64,000 bases of DNA, taken from positions 162,989 to 226,988 of the forward strand of contig NZ_JAHLDL010000003.1 of NCBI RefSeq assembly GCF_018861315.1, written 5' to 3'. The stretch comes from Clostridium bowmanii (GTDB lineage: Bacteria > Bacillota > Clostridia > Clostridiales > Clostridiaceae). The translations under genes were made by a program, and so were the position numbers. Positions 49,258 through 58,505 of the stretch are shown here, piece after piece (positions within the stretch are counted from its first letter, which is position 1; each line of letters begins with the position of its first letter). The notes under the pieces were generated by a model that saw only the letters and a list, made by a program, of their open reading frames with translations, had not been told where the DNA came from and searched no databases.

Positions 49258-49767
49258 TCAATGGTTCCTTCGTATTTTCTCAAGTTTCGCCAATGTTTTT
49301 TCATCTATTCTCTCTTCTAAGGAATTTCTTTTTTCTAAATACTTCTTTTCTGTCTTAATTCGAATTTTTTTTTCTATGCTAATTACTTCATAATAAAATT
49401 CAATAGAAGACATTCTAGTAGCCCCTCTTTGAAAAGTAACCTGTTGCACTAAAGAGTCAGATGTAACAACAGATATTTCACATTTTCTCCCAATATCGTT
49501 GACCATTCTTTCAATATATTTATCTGCTGTTTCACCTTCTTTAGTAAAAACCACAAATAAATTTCCTTGTTTTTCTTTTTTTTCAAGACTTCCTTTAACC
49601 ATATGTGCATCAAAAACTATAAACATTTTATAACCCTTAAATTCCGTGTAGTTTTGAAGAGTGTCAATAAGTTGCTGCCTAGAAGATTCATAACTATAAT
49701 CTTTAATCATATTAAGATTTGGCCAGCTATTAATAACATTATACCCATCTACAAAAACTGTTTTCAC
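49258..49767 (-). CDS. rae1: NYN-domain ribonuclease Rae1 (YacP)
   Basis: 169 aa NYN (PIN-like) domain. The N-terminal VFVDGYNVINSWPNL, FIVFDAHMVKG and the TADKYIERMVNDIG and SVVTSDSLVQQVTFQRGA segments provide the expected acidic active-site residues. In Bacillus Rae1/YacP is a ribosome-dependent mRNA endonuclease. It lies between rlmB and sigH, the conserved order; the stop-start gap to rlmB is 8 bp. Confidence 0.9.
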   Translation of the reverse strand: MKTVFVDGYNVINSWPNLNMIKDYSYESSRQQLIDTLQNYTEFKGYKMFIVFDAHMVKGSLEKKEKQGNLFVVFTKEGETADKYIERMVNDIGRKCEISVVTSDSLVQQVTFQRGATRMSSIEFYYEVISIEKKIRIKTEKKYLEKRNSLEERIDEKTLAKLEKIRRNH

Positions 49768-49775
49768 TTTTTACC

Positions 49776-50873
49776 TCATCTAATTTTTTGTTTCATAATT
49801 TCATACATTATTATACCACCAGCAACTGATGCATTCAAAGAGGTTATTTTACCAACCATAGGTATTTTCACTAAAACATCACATTTTTCTTTTGTAAGTT
49901 TAGAAATACCTCTCCCCTCACTTCCAATAACAAGGGCTACCGCACCAGTTAAATCAGTGTTAAAAATATAACTCTCAGCATCCATATCCGCACCATAAAC
50001 CCAAACTCCACGTTCTTTTATTTCATCAATAGCAGCATTGATATTAGTTACTTTTGCTATCTTTACATGTTCAATTGCACCCGCGGATGTTTTATAAACT
50101 GTTGGTGTAGCCCCCACGTTTCTCCTCTTAGGTATAATTATACCATGAGCTCCGCATACCTCAGCTGTTCTTATGATAGACCCAAAATTATGAGGATCTT
50201 CTATCTCGTCTAGTATAATTATAAAAGGTTTTTCTCCTCTTTCATCTGCAGTTTTAAATATATCGCTCAATGAAAAATATTTGTATGGTGTAACTACTGC
50301 CATAACTCCTTGATGTGATGCCGTTTGTGACATCTCATCAAGCTTCCTTCTGTCAACCTCTTTTGTAACAATTCCTTTTTCTTTGGCAAGTGCCAATACT
50401 ACACTTATAGATCCTATCATATCACCTTTGGCAATAAGAATATATTCTATAGTTCTATCTGATTTTAGTGCCTCAATAACTGCATTTCTTCCTTCAATTA
50501 AGTCTTCTCTAATGATTTTAGTTTCAGACCCTTCATTGGAATTACTATTTTTATGTTTCATTTCAGATTTTTCCCTAGTAATTTTCTTTCCATCTACAAC
50601 ATTCTCATCCATTTGTCTTTTCGTACTTATTTTGCTTTTCTCTTCTCTGCTTTCTTTTGCAACTTTTCCACCTTTTTCGTCATCTCTAAATCTTCTAGCT
50701 GGTTTGGCACTTTTATTATATTTACTACTTGAAGAACCTCTACTTTCTTTTGACGCAGGCTCCTTAGTCCAAACTCTTCTAGAACCCGTTGCACTTTTAT
50801 CTTCTCTAGTACTTGAAGCCCCTCTATTCTCTCTAGGTTCTCTACTTCCTTGATGCTTTTTGTTGTCACTCAT
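49776..50873 (-). CDS. rlmB: 23S rRNA (guanosine-2'-O-)-methyltransferase RlmB/TrmH family
   Basis: 365 aa, about 115 longer than typical (about 250). The C-terminal roughly 245 residues form the usual protein: substrate-binding domain IREDLIEGRNAVIEALKSDR and the knotted SPOUT domain with ILDEIEDPHNFGSIIRTAE, GALVIGSEGRGIS-like AVALVIGSEGRGISKLT and IPMVGKITSLNASVAGGI. The first roughly 120 residues are low-complexity, rich in Arg, Lys, Ser and Glu (REPRENRGASSTREDKSA, SRGSSSSKYNKSAK) and probably disordered RNA-binding tail. Confidence 0.92.
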   Translation of the reverse strand: MSDNKKHQGSREPRENRGASSTREDKSATGSRRVWTKEPASKESRGSSSSKYNKSAKPARRFRDDEKGGKVAKESREEKSKISTKRQMDENVVDGKKITREKSEMKHKNSNSNEGSETKIIREDLIEGRNAVIEALKSDRTIEYILIAKGDMIGSISVVLALAKEKGIVTKEVDRRKLDEMSQTASHQGVMAVVTPYKYFSLSDIFKTADERGEKPFIIILDEIEDPHNFGSIIRTAEVCGAHGIIIPKRRNVGATPTVYKTSAGAIEHVKIAKVTNINAAIDEIKERGVWVYGADMDAESYIFNTDLTGAVALVIGSEGRGISKLTKEKCDVLVKIPMVGKITSLNASVAGGIIMYEIMKQKIR

Positions 50874-50896
50874 TTTAAATTCCTCACTTTCTTTAT

Positions 50897-51700
50897 CTAT
50901 TTAACTTCATATTCTTTTCTTACGTCCATAGTCTTTCCACAACACATAGAACCTTCAGGACATGTTCCACTTACACAACTTGGACCTGCATGTTTAAATA
51001 ATGTAGGTGCTACAACCCTGGCTTGCATAAGCATTGTTTTTGCCATTTGCCGTATTTCCCATTGAGCTCTATTGCAACATCTCTGATTAAAGAAATGAAT
51101 CAATTCTCTAGCATTCATAGTAACTATTATTTTAGTTTCACAAGCATTTGGAAATACATATCGTGCGTCCTCGATTGCCTTTTTCTCAGCTTTACTTTTA
51201 AGCATTATGTATTTTTTCTTTTCAATTTCTACAGTACTTACTAATTTTTCTAGGCTTAAATATTCCTTTATTAGAATATCCAATTCATTTTTGCACAAAA
51301 TCTCCACTAACTGATTATACTCTATTTGGACGCGATTCATAGATTCTATAAATATTTTCTTTGCAACTTCATTTTTCTCAATATTTGGTGGAATTATGTA
51401 TTCAAATTGTTCTAGCTTTACATATCTCTGACTTTGTTGAGAATATGATGCTACCCTATGTCTCACCAATTGATGAGTAAGACTTCTTGAAATGCCCTCA
51501 ATTGCAAAGGTAAAACTAACATGTTCTATGGGCGAATGATGTCCATAAGTCATTAGCATATCCAAAAGCTTTTCGGTTTTCTTCTCATCTAAATTATCTA
51601 GTATTTCATCAACACCTACAGGGCTATAACAAAGTTTAGCTGCTGCTGCTATAACTTTTTCAGGGCTAGGTGTATGCTCTATTAATTTAACTACAAGCAT
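50897..51700 (-). CDS. thyX: FAD-dependent thymidylate synthase ThyX
   Basis: 267 aa. The ThyX signature RHRxxSxxxxSxR appears as [14 protein letters not shown] at residues 80-93. It makes dTMP from dUMP with methylenetetrahydrofolate, FAD and NADPH. C-terminal cysteines ([15 protein letters not shown]) are extra to the core and typical of clostridial forms. Its start lies two bases after the mrnC stop codon; GGGGGATG is the ribosome site. Flavin-dependent thymidylate synthesis is common in anaerobes. Confidence 0.96.
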   Translation of the reverse strand: MLVVKLIEHTPSPEKVIAAAAKLCYSPVGVDEILDNLDEKKTEKLLDMLMTYGHHSPIEHVSFTFAIEGISRSLTHQLVRHRVASYSQQSQRYVKLEQFEYIIPPNIEKNEVAKKIFIESMNRVQIEYNQLVEILCKNELDILIKEYLSLEKLVSTVEIEKKKYIMLKSKAEKKAIEDARYVFPNACETKIIVTMNARELIHFFNQRCCNRAQWEIRQMAKTMLMQARVVAPTLFKHAGPSCVSGTCPEGSMCCGKTMDVRKEYEVK

Positions 51701-51702
51701 GA

Positions 51703-52125
51703 TTATTCATCCCCCAAATCAAAGTTTATAATTTTTTCAAAAATGCAATTTAACCGTTCATTTTTTTCACTCAAATATAAATAACCTACTAGTGCTTCAA
51801 ACCCTGTAGCCCATTTATATTCATTTAAATTCGCATTTTTAGGTGTAGTTCCGCTTTTGGAATTTCTAGCTCTTTTAAATATACCCAGTTCTTCTTCATC
51901 TAAATCTTCTATTAATAATTTCATATATTCACTTTGCGCATGTGCTTTCACATATGTAACTGCTTTAACATGAATTTTATGAGCATTCATATCTCTATTT
52001 TTTTCTACAAGGTAAGTTCTAATAAACACCTCATAAATTGCATCTCCAACTATTGCAAGAACAAGAGGGTTTAACTGTTTAACTTGCTGCGTTGTAAATT
52101 TACCCTTTAGCATATTAAATTCCAT
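51703..52125 (-). CDS. mrnC: Mini-ribonuclease III
   Basis: 140 aa, a catalytic RNase III domain without the dsRNA-binding domain. Signature [22 protein letters not shown] near residues 17-38, and [20 protein letters not shown] with the second acidic site. In Bacillus it matures the 3' and 5' ends of 23S rRNA. It lies between proS and thyX; ribosome site AGGAGC nine bases before the ATG. Confidence 0.94.
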   Translation of the reverse strand: MEFNMLKGKFTTQQVKQLNPLVLAIVGDAIYEVFIRTYLVEKNRDMNAHKIHVKAVTYVKAHAQSEYMKLLIEDLDEEELGIFKRARNSKSGTTPKNANLNEYKWATGFEALVGYLYLSEKNERLNCIFEKIINFDLGDE

Positions 52126-52147
52126 GTTTATTCTGCTCCTTTATATA

Positions 52148-53860
52148 TTACAATTTTATGTTATTACTTATAAATTCTTCTTTGACTCTCTCAATAACTG
52201 AACATATTTCCACTATTTCATTTTCTCCAGCACATCGTAATTTAAACTCAATGTTACCTTCGGAAATCTTTTTACCTACAGTAATTCTCATTGGAATTCC
52301 AATTAAATCTAAATCCTTAAATTTAACCCCAACTCTCTCATTTCTATCGTCCATGAGAACTTCTATTCCTAATTGTTTTAAGTCATTATAAATCTTTTCA
52401 GCGATTCTCATTTGCTCTTCATCTTTTATAGATACAGGTACTACTACAATCTGATATGGCGCCACCGCCATTGGCCATATTATGCCATTTTCATCATGAT
52501 GCTTTTCAATAACAGCTGCCATTATTCTATTTATACCTATACCATACCACCCTAAAACTAAAGGTTGATTTTTTCCATCTTGCCCCATAAATGTTGCACC
52601 CATAGTCTTTGAATACTTTGTTCCTAATTTAAATATGTGAGCTACTTCTATGCTTCTACCAATAGTAAGCTGTAATCCACACTTACTGCATTTATCACCC
52701 TCAGCTGCTTTCCTATAGTCGCCAACTTGACCTTTAAAATCTTTTCCATAATTAACATTTTCGTAATGATATCCTGTATCATTTGCACCGACCATAAAAT
52801 TATACATATTAGCTACCTCTTCGTCAACTAATAATACGTCGGATACAATACCAATTGGGCCTGCAAATCCAACTTCTGCAGAAGTGGATTTCATTACAGT
52901 CTCTATATCAGCCAATTCAAACTTCATAGCTCCACCTATTGCATTAATTACTTTACTCTCATTTAATTGTCTATCTCCACGTACCATAACAGCAACTACT
53001 TTATCATCCGCCTTATAAATAAGGGTTTTAGCGAATTTTTTATTTGTGGTATTAAAGAACACTGCTAAATCATCTATGGTTTTCACATTTGGAGTTAATG
53101 TTTTTTTAAGTTCTTTAAACTCCTCTTTTTGCGTAGGCTCTGGATTACTTGGGGCATTTTCCATATTTGCTGCATAACTACATGAACTGCAAAAAATGAC
53201 CTCATCTTCACCAACTTCAGATTTAACCATAAATTCTACTGAATTAGTGCCACCAATTGCGACCGAATCAGCCTCAACAGCTTTACATTCCAGCGCACAT
53301 CTTCTAAACACATTGTTGTAAGCATCCTGCATTTTATTGTAGGATATATCTAATCCTTCACTACTTGCATCAAAACTACATGCTTCTCCCATTATAAACT
53401 CTCTTGATCTCATAACACCAAATTTTGGTGACTTCTCATCTCTGTAATTATTTTGAACTTGATATAAATTTAATGGTAATTGTTTATAAGATTTAATTTC
53501 ATTTATAGCTATATCAGTAAACGCCTCTTCATGTTTAGCCGCTAAGCAGAATTCATTCCCACTTCTGTCTTTTAGTCTAAACATTTCCACACCCAAAACA
53601 TCACATTTGTTAGACTCCGACAATGTTTCTGAAGGCAATAAATTTGATGCTAAAAACTCTTGTGCATCTATATCCTCCATTTCACATCTAACAATATCTT
53701 CTATCTTTCTTATAACTTTTATTCCAAATGGCATGTACGTGTATAACCCTGATCCCGTTTTTCTTATCATACCAGCTCTTAACATTAATTTATGACTCCA
53801 TATTTCTGCCTCTGCGGGTACTTCTCTTAGCGTACTTATTAGCATTTTTGATAATTTCAT
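52148..53860 (-). CDS. proS: Prolyl-tRNA synthetase
   Basis: 570 aa class II synthetase, bacterial type with an inserted editing domain (about 225-405). Motif 1 [18 protein letters not shown], motif 2 [21 protein letters not shown] and motif 3 [19 protein letters not shown] are present, with a C-terminal anticodon-binding domain ([15 protein letters not shown]). GGGGG ribosome site lies before the ATG at 53860. It is preceded by a T-box-type attenuator and its own promoter. Confidence 0.97.
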   Translation of the reverse strand: MKLSKMLISTLREVPAEAEIWSHKLMLRAGMIRKTGSGLYTYMPFGIKVIRKIEDIVRCEMEDIDAQEFLASNLLPSETLSESNKCDVLGVEMFRLKDRSGNEFCLAAKHEEAFTDIAINEIKSYKQLPLNLYQVQNNYRDEKSPKFGVMRSREFIMGEACSFDASSEGLDISYNKMQDAYNNVFRRCALECKAVEADSVAIGGTNSVEFMVKSEVGEDEVIFCSSCSYAANMENAPSNPEPTQKEEFKELKKTLTPNVKTIDDLAVFFNTTNKKFAKTLIYKADDKVVAVMVRGDRQLNESKVINAIGGAMKFELADIETVMKSTSAEVGFAGPIGIVSDVLLVDEEVANMYNFMVGANDTGYHYENVNYGKDFKGQVGDYRKAAEGDKCSKCGLQLTIGRSIEVAHIFKLGTKYSKTMGATFMGQDGKNQPLVLGWYGIGINRIMAAVIEKHHDENGIIWPMAVAPYQIVVVPVSIKDEEQMRIAEKIYNDLKQLGIEVLMDDRNERVGVKFKDLDLIGIPMRITVGKKISEGNIEFKLRCAGENEIVEICSVIERVKEEFISNNIKL

Positions 53861-53940
53861 GAATATTCCCCCTTTTATAGTTAGGCATGTTCAAATAAAC
53901 ACCTACTTATTAAAACACTAAAATATCAAAAAATAAAAAA

Positions 53941-54014
53941 CTCGCCCTATTTTAGGGCGAGTTAACTCGCGGTACCACCTAAAATTTAATTGTTAAAAAA
54001 ATTCTTTATAATTA
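53941..54014 (-). promoter_or_regulatory. T-box-type antiterminator/terminator lacking Stem I
   Basis: The conserved T-box bulge TGGTACC (plus-strand 53971-53977) lies between perfect helices: TTTTAGG with CCTAAAA and GCGAG with CTCGC (loop TTAA). The competing terminator is CTCGCCCT/AGGGCGAG (53941-53961) followed by six T. The bulge pairs with an NCCA end whose discriminator is A, as bacterial tRNA-Pro has. Only about 37 nt separate the inferred transcription start from the bulge, leaving no room for Stem I or a specifier loop. Confidence 0.85.
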
Positions 54015-54020
54015 CTATTT

Positions 54021-54049
54021 ACGATACACATTAAATGTGATGGTGTCAA
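54021..54049 (-). promoter_or_regulatory. Promoter of the proS unit
   Basis: The -35 TTGACA is at 54044-54049, overlapping the ispD stop codon; a -10 TATCGT lies at 54021-54026; spacer 17 bp. The -10 matches four of six consensus bases. Confidence 0.65.
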
Positions 54050-54738
54050 CAGTTAAACTTTTCTAATATTTGTCTTCCCATCTCCAAATCCTCTGGTGTT
54101 GTAATCTTTATGTTATTGTAACTGCCCTCATAAAGATATACCTTATTACCATACCTTTCAACTACCATAGTATCATCAGTTACCTTGATGCCTTCTTCGT
54201 TAATTTTATTATGACAATTTAATATAAGATCATACTTAAATGCTTGAGGGGTTTGAACACAGAAAAGTGTTTCTCTATCTGGAGCTTCCATAGAAAATCC
54301 AGAAGAGTCTCTAATTTTAATAGTATCCTTGGGCTTTACTCCACAAGCAGTGGCTCCATATAAATTAGCATATATGATTGCATTTTTAATAATAGATTCG
54401 TTTATAAAAGGTCTTGCACCATCATGAATAAGTACAACTTCGCAATTTGATGCAGCCTTTAGACCATTAAGCACAGAATGTTGTCTCTCCTTGCCACCAA
54501 TAACCACATTTTTCACTTTTAAAAAATTATATTTTTTAATTATATTTTCTTTGCAATAATCCATTTCACCCTCTGCTACAACTACTATAATATCATCTAT
54601 GCAATTGCATTGCGTGAAAGCTTTTAAAGTATAATACAAAATGGGACGATTCTTAATATTTAGGTATTGCTTGTTAATAGTCTCTCCCATACGGCTACCC
54701 TTGCCCGCCGACAAAATTATGGCACAATTTCTACTCAT
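54046..54738 (-). CDS. ispD: 2-C-methyl-D-erythritol 4-phosphate cytidylyltransferase
   Basis: 230 aa, normal length. Catalyses CTP + MEP to CDP-ME in the non-mevalonate isoprenoid pathway. The CTP-binding loop [19 protein letters not shown] (N-terminal), [11 protein letters not shown] and the acidic metal-binding region KDTIKI are visible. Located between the yacL-like gene and proS. The stop codon overlaps the -35 of the proS promoter. Confidence 0.95.
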   Translation of the reverse strand: MSRNCAIILSAGKGSRMGETINKQYLNIKNRPILYYTLKAFTQCNCIDDIIVVVAEGEMDYCKENIIKKYNFLKVKNVVIGGKERQHSVLNGLKAASNCEVVLIHDGARPFINESIIKNAIIYANLYGATACGVKPKDTIKIRDSSGFSMEAPDRETLFCVQTPQAFKYDLILNCHNKINEEGIKVTDDTMVVERYGNKVYLYEGSYNNIKITTPEDLEMGRQILEKFNC

Positions 54739-54763
54739 ATAAAACCTCGCTTACATAATATGA

Positions 54764-55870
54764 TTAACTTTTTACTAAGGAATCTTTATTTTTAGCAAAA
54801 ATCATCCTACCTGCAGCAGTCTGAAGTACTGATGTTACAATAACAACTATATTTTCACCAATATAACGTCTTCCACCTTCAACAACAATCATTGTGCCAT
54901 CATCTAGATATGCTATTCCTTGGCCTGATTCTTTTCCATCTTTCATCACTTGAATTTTCATTTCTTCCCCTGGAAGTACTACTGGTTTTACCGCATTAGC
55001 AAGTTCATTAATGTTTAAAACTGGAACTCCTTGGAATTCAGCCACCTTATTAAGATTAAAATCATTTGTAATTACTTTACCATTCAAAACCTGAGCTAAT
55101 TTTAGGAGTTTGCTATCCACTTCTGCAATATTCGGAAAATCTTTTTCCCAAATTTCAACCTCGATATTTAATTCTTTTTGAATTTTGTTTAGTATGTCCA
55201 ATCCTCGTCTTCCTCTATTTCTCTTAAGTCCATCAGAAGAATCAGCTATATGCCTAAGCTCCTCTAATACAAATGTAGGTATTATTAGCGGACCTTCAAC
55301 AAAACCAGTTTGACAAATATCAAATATCCTACCATCAATTATTACAGACGTATCTAATACTTTTGGATTTTCATTAGTAAACCCCTTGGTTTTTTTGTCT
55401 TTAAACCCGTCTTTCTTTTTAATGCTTGTAAAGAAAGATAATATTTCATCTCTTTTTCTAGCACAAATGTCAGCTCCTAAAGCTGCCATTATCACTGTAA
55501 AAATAACAGCAATTATATTCCATATAGGTGATTGATATTTAAATAATCCAGCAAATAAGGCTGCAATTACAAGACCTATTATTGCACCACCTGTTCCAAA
55601 AATAATTTGTGCCGTGGGCATCTTCTGTACACTTTTCTCCACATAATCCATAAGCCTCATTATCAAAGACACGATTATAGGAGATATTAGAAATAAAATA
55701 CCTCCAAAAACCAAACTAGAAAAAACAATGAATATTATTCCTTTAATTGTACCACTTTCAAAGTTATTAAGACCAACAAAATAACTTGTAGTTAGAAGCA
55801 TATCTCCTACTAAGTACCCTATAATTAATCCTATTATTGTAAAAAGTCCTCTTAAAATTTTTTTCAACAA
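54764..55870 (-). CDS. yacL: PIN/TRAM domain membrane protein (YacL-like)
   Basis: 368 aa. Four N-terminal hydrophobic helices (about residues 5-25, 42-70, 85-108 and 112-130), a cytoplasmic PIN nuclease-like domain with VLDTSVIIDGRIFDI and KRNRGRRGLDILN and the acidic ITNDFNLNKVAE, and a C-terminal TRAM domain (PGEEMKIQVMKDGKESGQGI, DDGTMIVVEGGR). The start is a TTG at 55870 with GGAGGTG upstream. Bacillus YacL is essential in some contexts; its precise substrate is not established. Confidence 0.9.
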   Translation of the reverse strand: MLKKILRGLFTIIGLIIGYLVGDMLLTTSYFVGLNNFESGTIKGIIFIVFSSLVFGGILFLISPIIVSLIMRLMDYVEKSVQKMPTAQIIFGTGGAIIGLVIAALFAGLFKYQSPIWNIIAVIFTVIMAALGADICARKRDEILSFFTSIKKKDGFKDKKTKGFTNENPKVLDTSVIIDGRIFDICQTGFVEGPLIIPTFVLEELRHIADSSDGLKRNRGRRGLDILNKIQKELNIEVEIWEKDFPNIAEVDSKLLKLAQVLNGKVITNDFNLNKVAEFQGVPVLNINELANAVKPVVLPGEEMKIQVMKDGKESGQGIAYLDDGTMIVVEGGRRYIGENIVVIVTSVLQTAAGRMIFAKNKDSLVKS

Positions 55871-55930
55871 AAAATTTCACCTCCTTTTAAATTATTAACA
55901 CTTAATCCAATTTATATCCTGTTATTATCT

Positions 55931-55959
55931 AATATATACTATAATTTTCCGTATTTCAA
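55931..55959 (-). promoter_or_regulatory. Promoter of yacL-ispD
   Basis: The -35 TTGAAA is at 55954-55959 and the -10 TATATT at 55931-55936, spacer 17 bp. It lies between the carD-like gene and yacL. Confidence 0.75.
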
Positions 55960-55987
55960 TGAAATCTGTCATACAATTAACAATTTG

Positions 55988-56461
55988 TTAAACTAAGTTC
56001 CTTATTTTACGTAATGCCCCATCCATATTAATTCCCAATACTAACATTATTTCACTGGCTACCATGCCTTCAACTCTTTCTAATATCTTTTCCTCTCCTG
56101 GCGGAAGCAGATTTTCTTTTTTTAAATAATATAAATCTCTAACTACCTGACACATTTTTATAGCATCTCCGCTTTGAATTTTTTTCTTATTAATTCTATA
56201 CCTATTATTCCAATTACTTTCTATATAATCAAAATGGTTTGATATTATATTCAAGACCTTCTCTAATTCTAATTTACTCAAAATTCTTCTTATTTTGTAA
56301 TTCTCTATTTTTTCTATGGGAATCATAAAATTCATATTATCCAGTATAATGTAAATATTTACATATTTGCCTTTTATAAAAGACAATTCATTGCTATCTA
56401 TATTTTGTACATACCCAGCACCATAATCTGCTAAAAATACGTTTTCACCAATATTTAACAT
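55988..56461 (-). CDS. CarD-family transcriptional regulator
   Basis: 157 aa. N-terminal CarD/CdnL/TRCF-interacting domain of about 60 residues (FLADYGAGYVQNIDSNELSF, YIILDNMNFMIPIEKIENYKIR), which in other bacteria binds the RNA polymerase beta subunit at promoters. The C-terminal about 95 residues are helical with a possible DNA-contacting segment (MCQVVRDLYYLKKENLLPPGE). The ATG at 56461 has GGGGG seven bases upstream. Family role is rRNA/growth-linked transcription control; the exact role here is unknown. Confidence 0.85.
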   Translation of the reverse strand: MLNIGENVFLADYGAGYVQNIDSNELSFIKGKYVNIYIILDNMNFMIPIEKIENYKIRRILSKLELEKVLNIISNHFDYIESNWNNRYRINKKKIQSGDAIKMCQVVRDLYYLKKENLLPPGEEKILERVEGMVASEIMLVLGINMDGALRKIRNLV

Positions 56462-56533
56462 AACATTCCCCCTATGAATAAAACTGCTATTGATTTATTA
56501 TATATTCATAAGCTGAAATTCGTACTTAATTTA

Positions 56534-56563
56534 TTGACAAAAACATAATATAAAACTTATAAT
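56534..56563 (+). promoter_or_regulatory. Promoter of the small plus-strand gene at 56608
   Basis: Consensus -35 TTGACA (56534-56539) and -10 TATAAT (56558-56563) with an 18-bp spacer. It lies in the divergent region shared with carD. Confidence 0.82.
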
Positions 56564-56607
56564 TAATATAGTGTAGTTATTTAAATCTTTATAAGGAGCT
56601 GAACACA

Positions 56608-57012
56608 ATGAAAGATTGTATATTTGATAATTTTCAAAATTCTGTGGATGAGTCACTATTGCGACATAGAAGTATTTTAGATATAATTACTAAGCTTCAA
56701 GAATCAGAGGCCCGGGTTAATAGAGCTGTTGTAAAGTCTATTACAAATTGTGGTTGTATTAAAGTGGAAGCAAAAAAGCAGTATACTCCTGATAATATAG
56801 ATGATTTGGATTTAGATACTCTTAGTTCATCACTTGATACACATATGGAAGGTAATCTTTGCGAAAACTGTAGAGAAGTTATAGAGAGAGAAATTGGAAA
56901 CAATCTTTTCTATACTACCTCACTATGCAACCTTCTAGATTTAAATTTATATGATGTTATTTTAAAAGAATATGACAAAATTAATACCTTAGGTAAATAT
57001 AACCTTAGATAA
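56608..57012 (+). CDS. Conserved small clostridial protein, possibly MazG-like
   Basis: 134 aa on the plus strand with TAAGGAG upstream and its own consensus promoter. The N-terminal helix NSVDESLLRHRSILDIITKL, cysteines in ITNCGCIKVEA and LCENCREVIEREI, and a C-terminal helix (YTTSLCNLLDLNLYDVILKEY) resembling the all-alpha MazG-like pyrophosphohydrolases can be seen. I recognise it only as a conserved clostridial family; a nucleotide pyrophosphohydrolase role is a weak inference. It is flanked by divergent carD and convergent disA. Confidence 0.7.
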   Translation: MKDCIFDNFQNSVDESLLRHRSILDIITKLQESEARVNRAVVKSITNCGCIKVEAKKQYTPDNIDDLDLDTLSSSLDTHMEGNLCENCREVIEREIGNNLFYTTSLCNLLDLNLYDVILKEYDKINTLGKYNLR

Positions 57013-57013
57013 A

Positions 57014-57055
57014 AATATAGCACAAACTAAGTTGAAACTTATTTTGTGCTATATT
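57014..57055. terminator. Bidirectional terminator between the small gene and disA
   Basis: AATATAGCACAAA with TTTGTGCTATATT (and inner TAAGTT/AACTTA) forms a long perfect-to-near-perfect stem with flanking A and T tracts. It overlaps the disA stop codon. Confidence 0.82.
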
Positions 57056-58113
57056 TGTTTGTCTAACATGAATTTTTCTTTTAATCTTCTCAATCCATTT
57101 TTAATAGCTTTGGCTCTAGCTTCACCTATTCCTTCTACACTATCAAGTTGTTCATAAGAAGCTTCCATTGTACCTTTTAATTCTCTAAAGTTCTTAACTA
57201 AGTTTTCTATAACATTCACAGGTATTCGAGGTATTTTATTTAGCATCCTATATCCTCTTGGAGAAATTAAGGTATCCACTAGTGGAACACCTACATATCC
57301 AATGATTTTAGAAATAAAGTCTAAATCCATTAGTTCCTCAGAACTCAAATTTTCTATTTGTCTATACATCTCAGTATAGTTCATGCCACTTTGACAATAA
57401 TCTCTCATTAAGAGTATTCCATCCTCTTCAACGCTTCTAATCAGCTCATTGAGTTGCATTGAAATTAGTCTACCTTCATTCCCTAATTCACAAATATATC
57501 TTTCTATTTCTCCAACTATTCTCATAACCATTTCTGTCCTTTGTATAGCTGATATCACGTCAAAAAGAGTAGCTAAATCTTGGAATTCTAAAAGATTTAG
57601 ATTACTTACCACTCGCTCAAGAACTGAAACATATTTTTCTAAGGTCTGAACAGCTTGATTTGCCTTTGCTAAAATAACACTACTATCTCTTAAAACATAT
57701 TTTATATCATCTTTGTAAACAGTTATGATAGTTCTTCTTTGGGATATTGCAACAACAACCGATCCAGTTTGCTTAGCTATTCTCTGAGCTGTTCTGTGCC
57801 TTGTTCCCGTCTCAAAAGTGGGTATAGTAGGACTAGGCATAAGTTGAGTATTTGCATATAATATTTTTTTAAGGTCACTGCTTATTACTATAGCTCCGTC
57901 CATCTTTGCTAGTTCATATATATAAGCGGGACTATACTCTGCATTTATTCCAAAACCACCATCTACGATATCTAATATTTCCCTTCCATCTCCTAAAACA
58001 ATAAGCCCACCAGTTTTAGCTCTTAAAATATTTTCAAGCCCTTCTCTAAGGGAAGTGCCTGGCGCCATTGTTTTTAGTATACTCATAAGTTCCTTGCTTT
58101 TCTCTTCTCTCAT
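57049..58113 (-). CDS. disA: DNA integrity scanning protein DisA, diadenylate cyclase
   Basis: 354 aa, standard length. The DAC catalytic motifs are D72-G73-A74 (KMDGAIVIS) and R105-H-R107 (GTRHRTAQR). It makes c-di-AMP from two ATP. The central helical domain and C-terminal helix-hairpin-helix region ([20 protein letters not shown]) bind branched DNA. Normally radA precedes disA; here only a degraded radA remnant does. The stop overlaps a bidirectional terminator. Confidence 0.97.
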   Translation of the reverse strand: MREEKSKELMSILKTMAPGTSLREGLENILRAKTGGLIVLGDGREILDIVDGGFGINAEYSPAYIYELAKMDGAIVISSDLKKILYANTQLMPSPTIPTFETGTRHRTAQRIAKQTGSVVVAISQRRTIITVYKDDIKYVLRDSSVILAKANQAVQTLEKYVSVLERVVSNLNLLEFQDLATLFDVISAIQRTEMVMRIVGEIERYICELGNEGRLISMQLNELIRSVEEDGILLMRDYCQSGMNYTEMYRQIENLSSEELMDLDFISKIIGYVGVPLVDTLISPRGYRMLNKIPRIPVNVIENLVKNFRELKGTMEASYEQLDSVEGIGEARAKAIKNGLRRLKEKFMLDKQI

Positions 58114-58143
58114 TTTTTTCTCCCTATTTAATAGATATCCCCA

Positions 58144-58327
58144 TTAAAAAATCTTATTTAAAATATCTTTTAATGAATCTGTACCTATAATATTAATACG
58201 CTTGTCAATAATCTCTTTGAATTTCTCTCAGGTATAATAGTATTTTTAACCCTAACTTACTTGCTTCACTAAATATCTTGTCGCATTGAGCTATTGGTCT
58301 TCCTTCACCTACAAGGCCAATTTCCAT
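58144..58327 (-). pseudogene. radA: Frameshifted radA remnant (C-terminal Lon-like domain)
   Basis: 184 bp, not a multiple of three. Frame 1 gives MEIGLVGEGRPIAQCDKIFSEASKLGLK, matching the RadA segment GEIGLVGE..R..Q...R..EA.KLG. A frameshift then continues as NTIIPERNSKRLL and a third frame as EIIDKRINIIGTDSLKDILNKIF, matching the RadA C-terminus with its usual stop. Upstream codons are in frame only for a few residues before a stop. It sits exactly where radA is expected, between clpC and disA. Whether another intact radA exists elsewhere is unknown. Confidence 0.82.
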
Positions 58328-58427
58328 AAATGCGCCCTCCTATTTTTATTTAACTATAATATCTTTATTTTAAACAGTAACGTCAATAAAAATCACTTTT
58401 GAATTATTTATTTTTAATGTAATTTAA

Positions 58428-58449
58428 AAAACCACTCAAGAGTGGTTTT
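58428..58449 (-). terminator. Terminator after clpC
   Basis: AAAACCACTC and GAGTGGTTTT form a perfect 10-bp stem with a two-base loop, followed on the minus strand by TTTTTT-type residues. It lies 57 bp past the clpC stop. The rest of 58114-58505 holds the radA remnant and no other gene. Confidence 0.8.
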
Positions 58450-58505
58450 AAAAAAATAATATAATTAAAGTATATACTTTTTGCTATATATAAACAACAT
58501 TAAAA

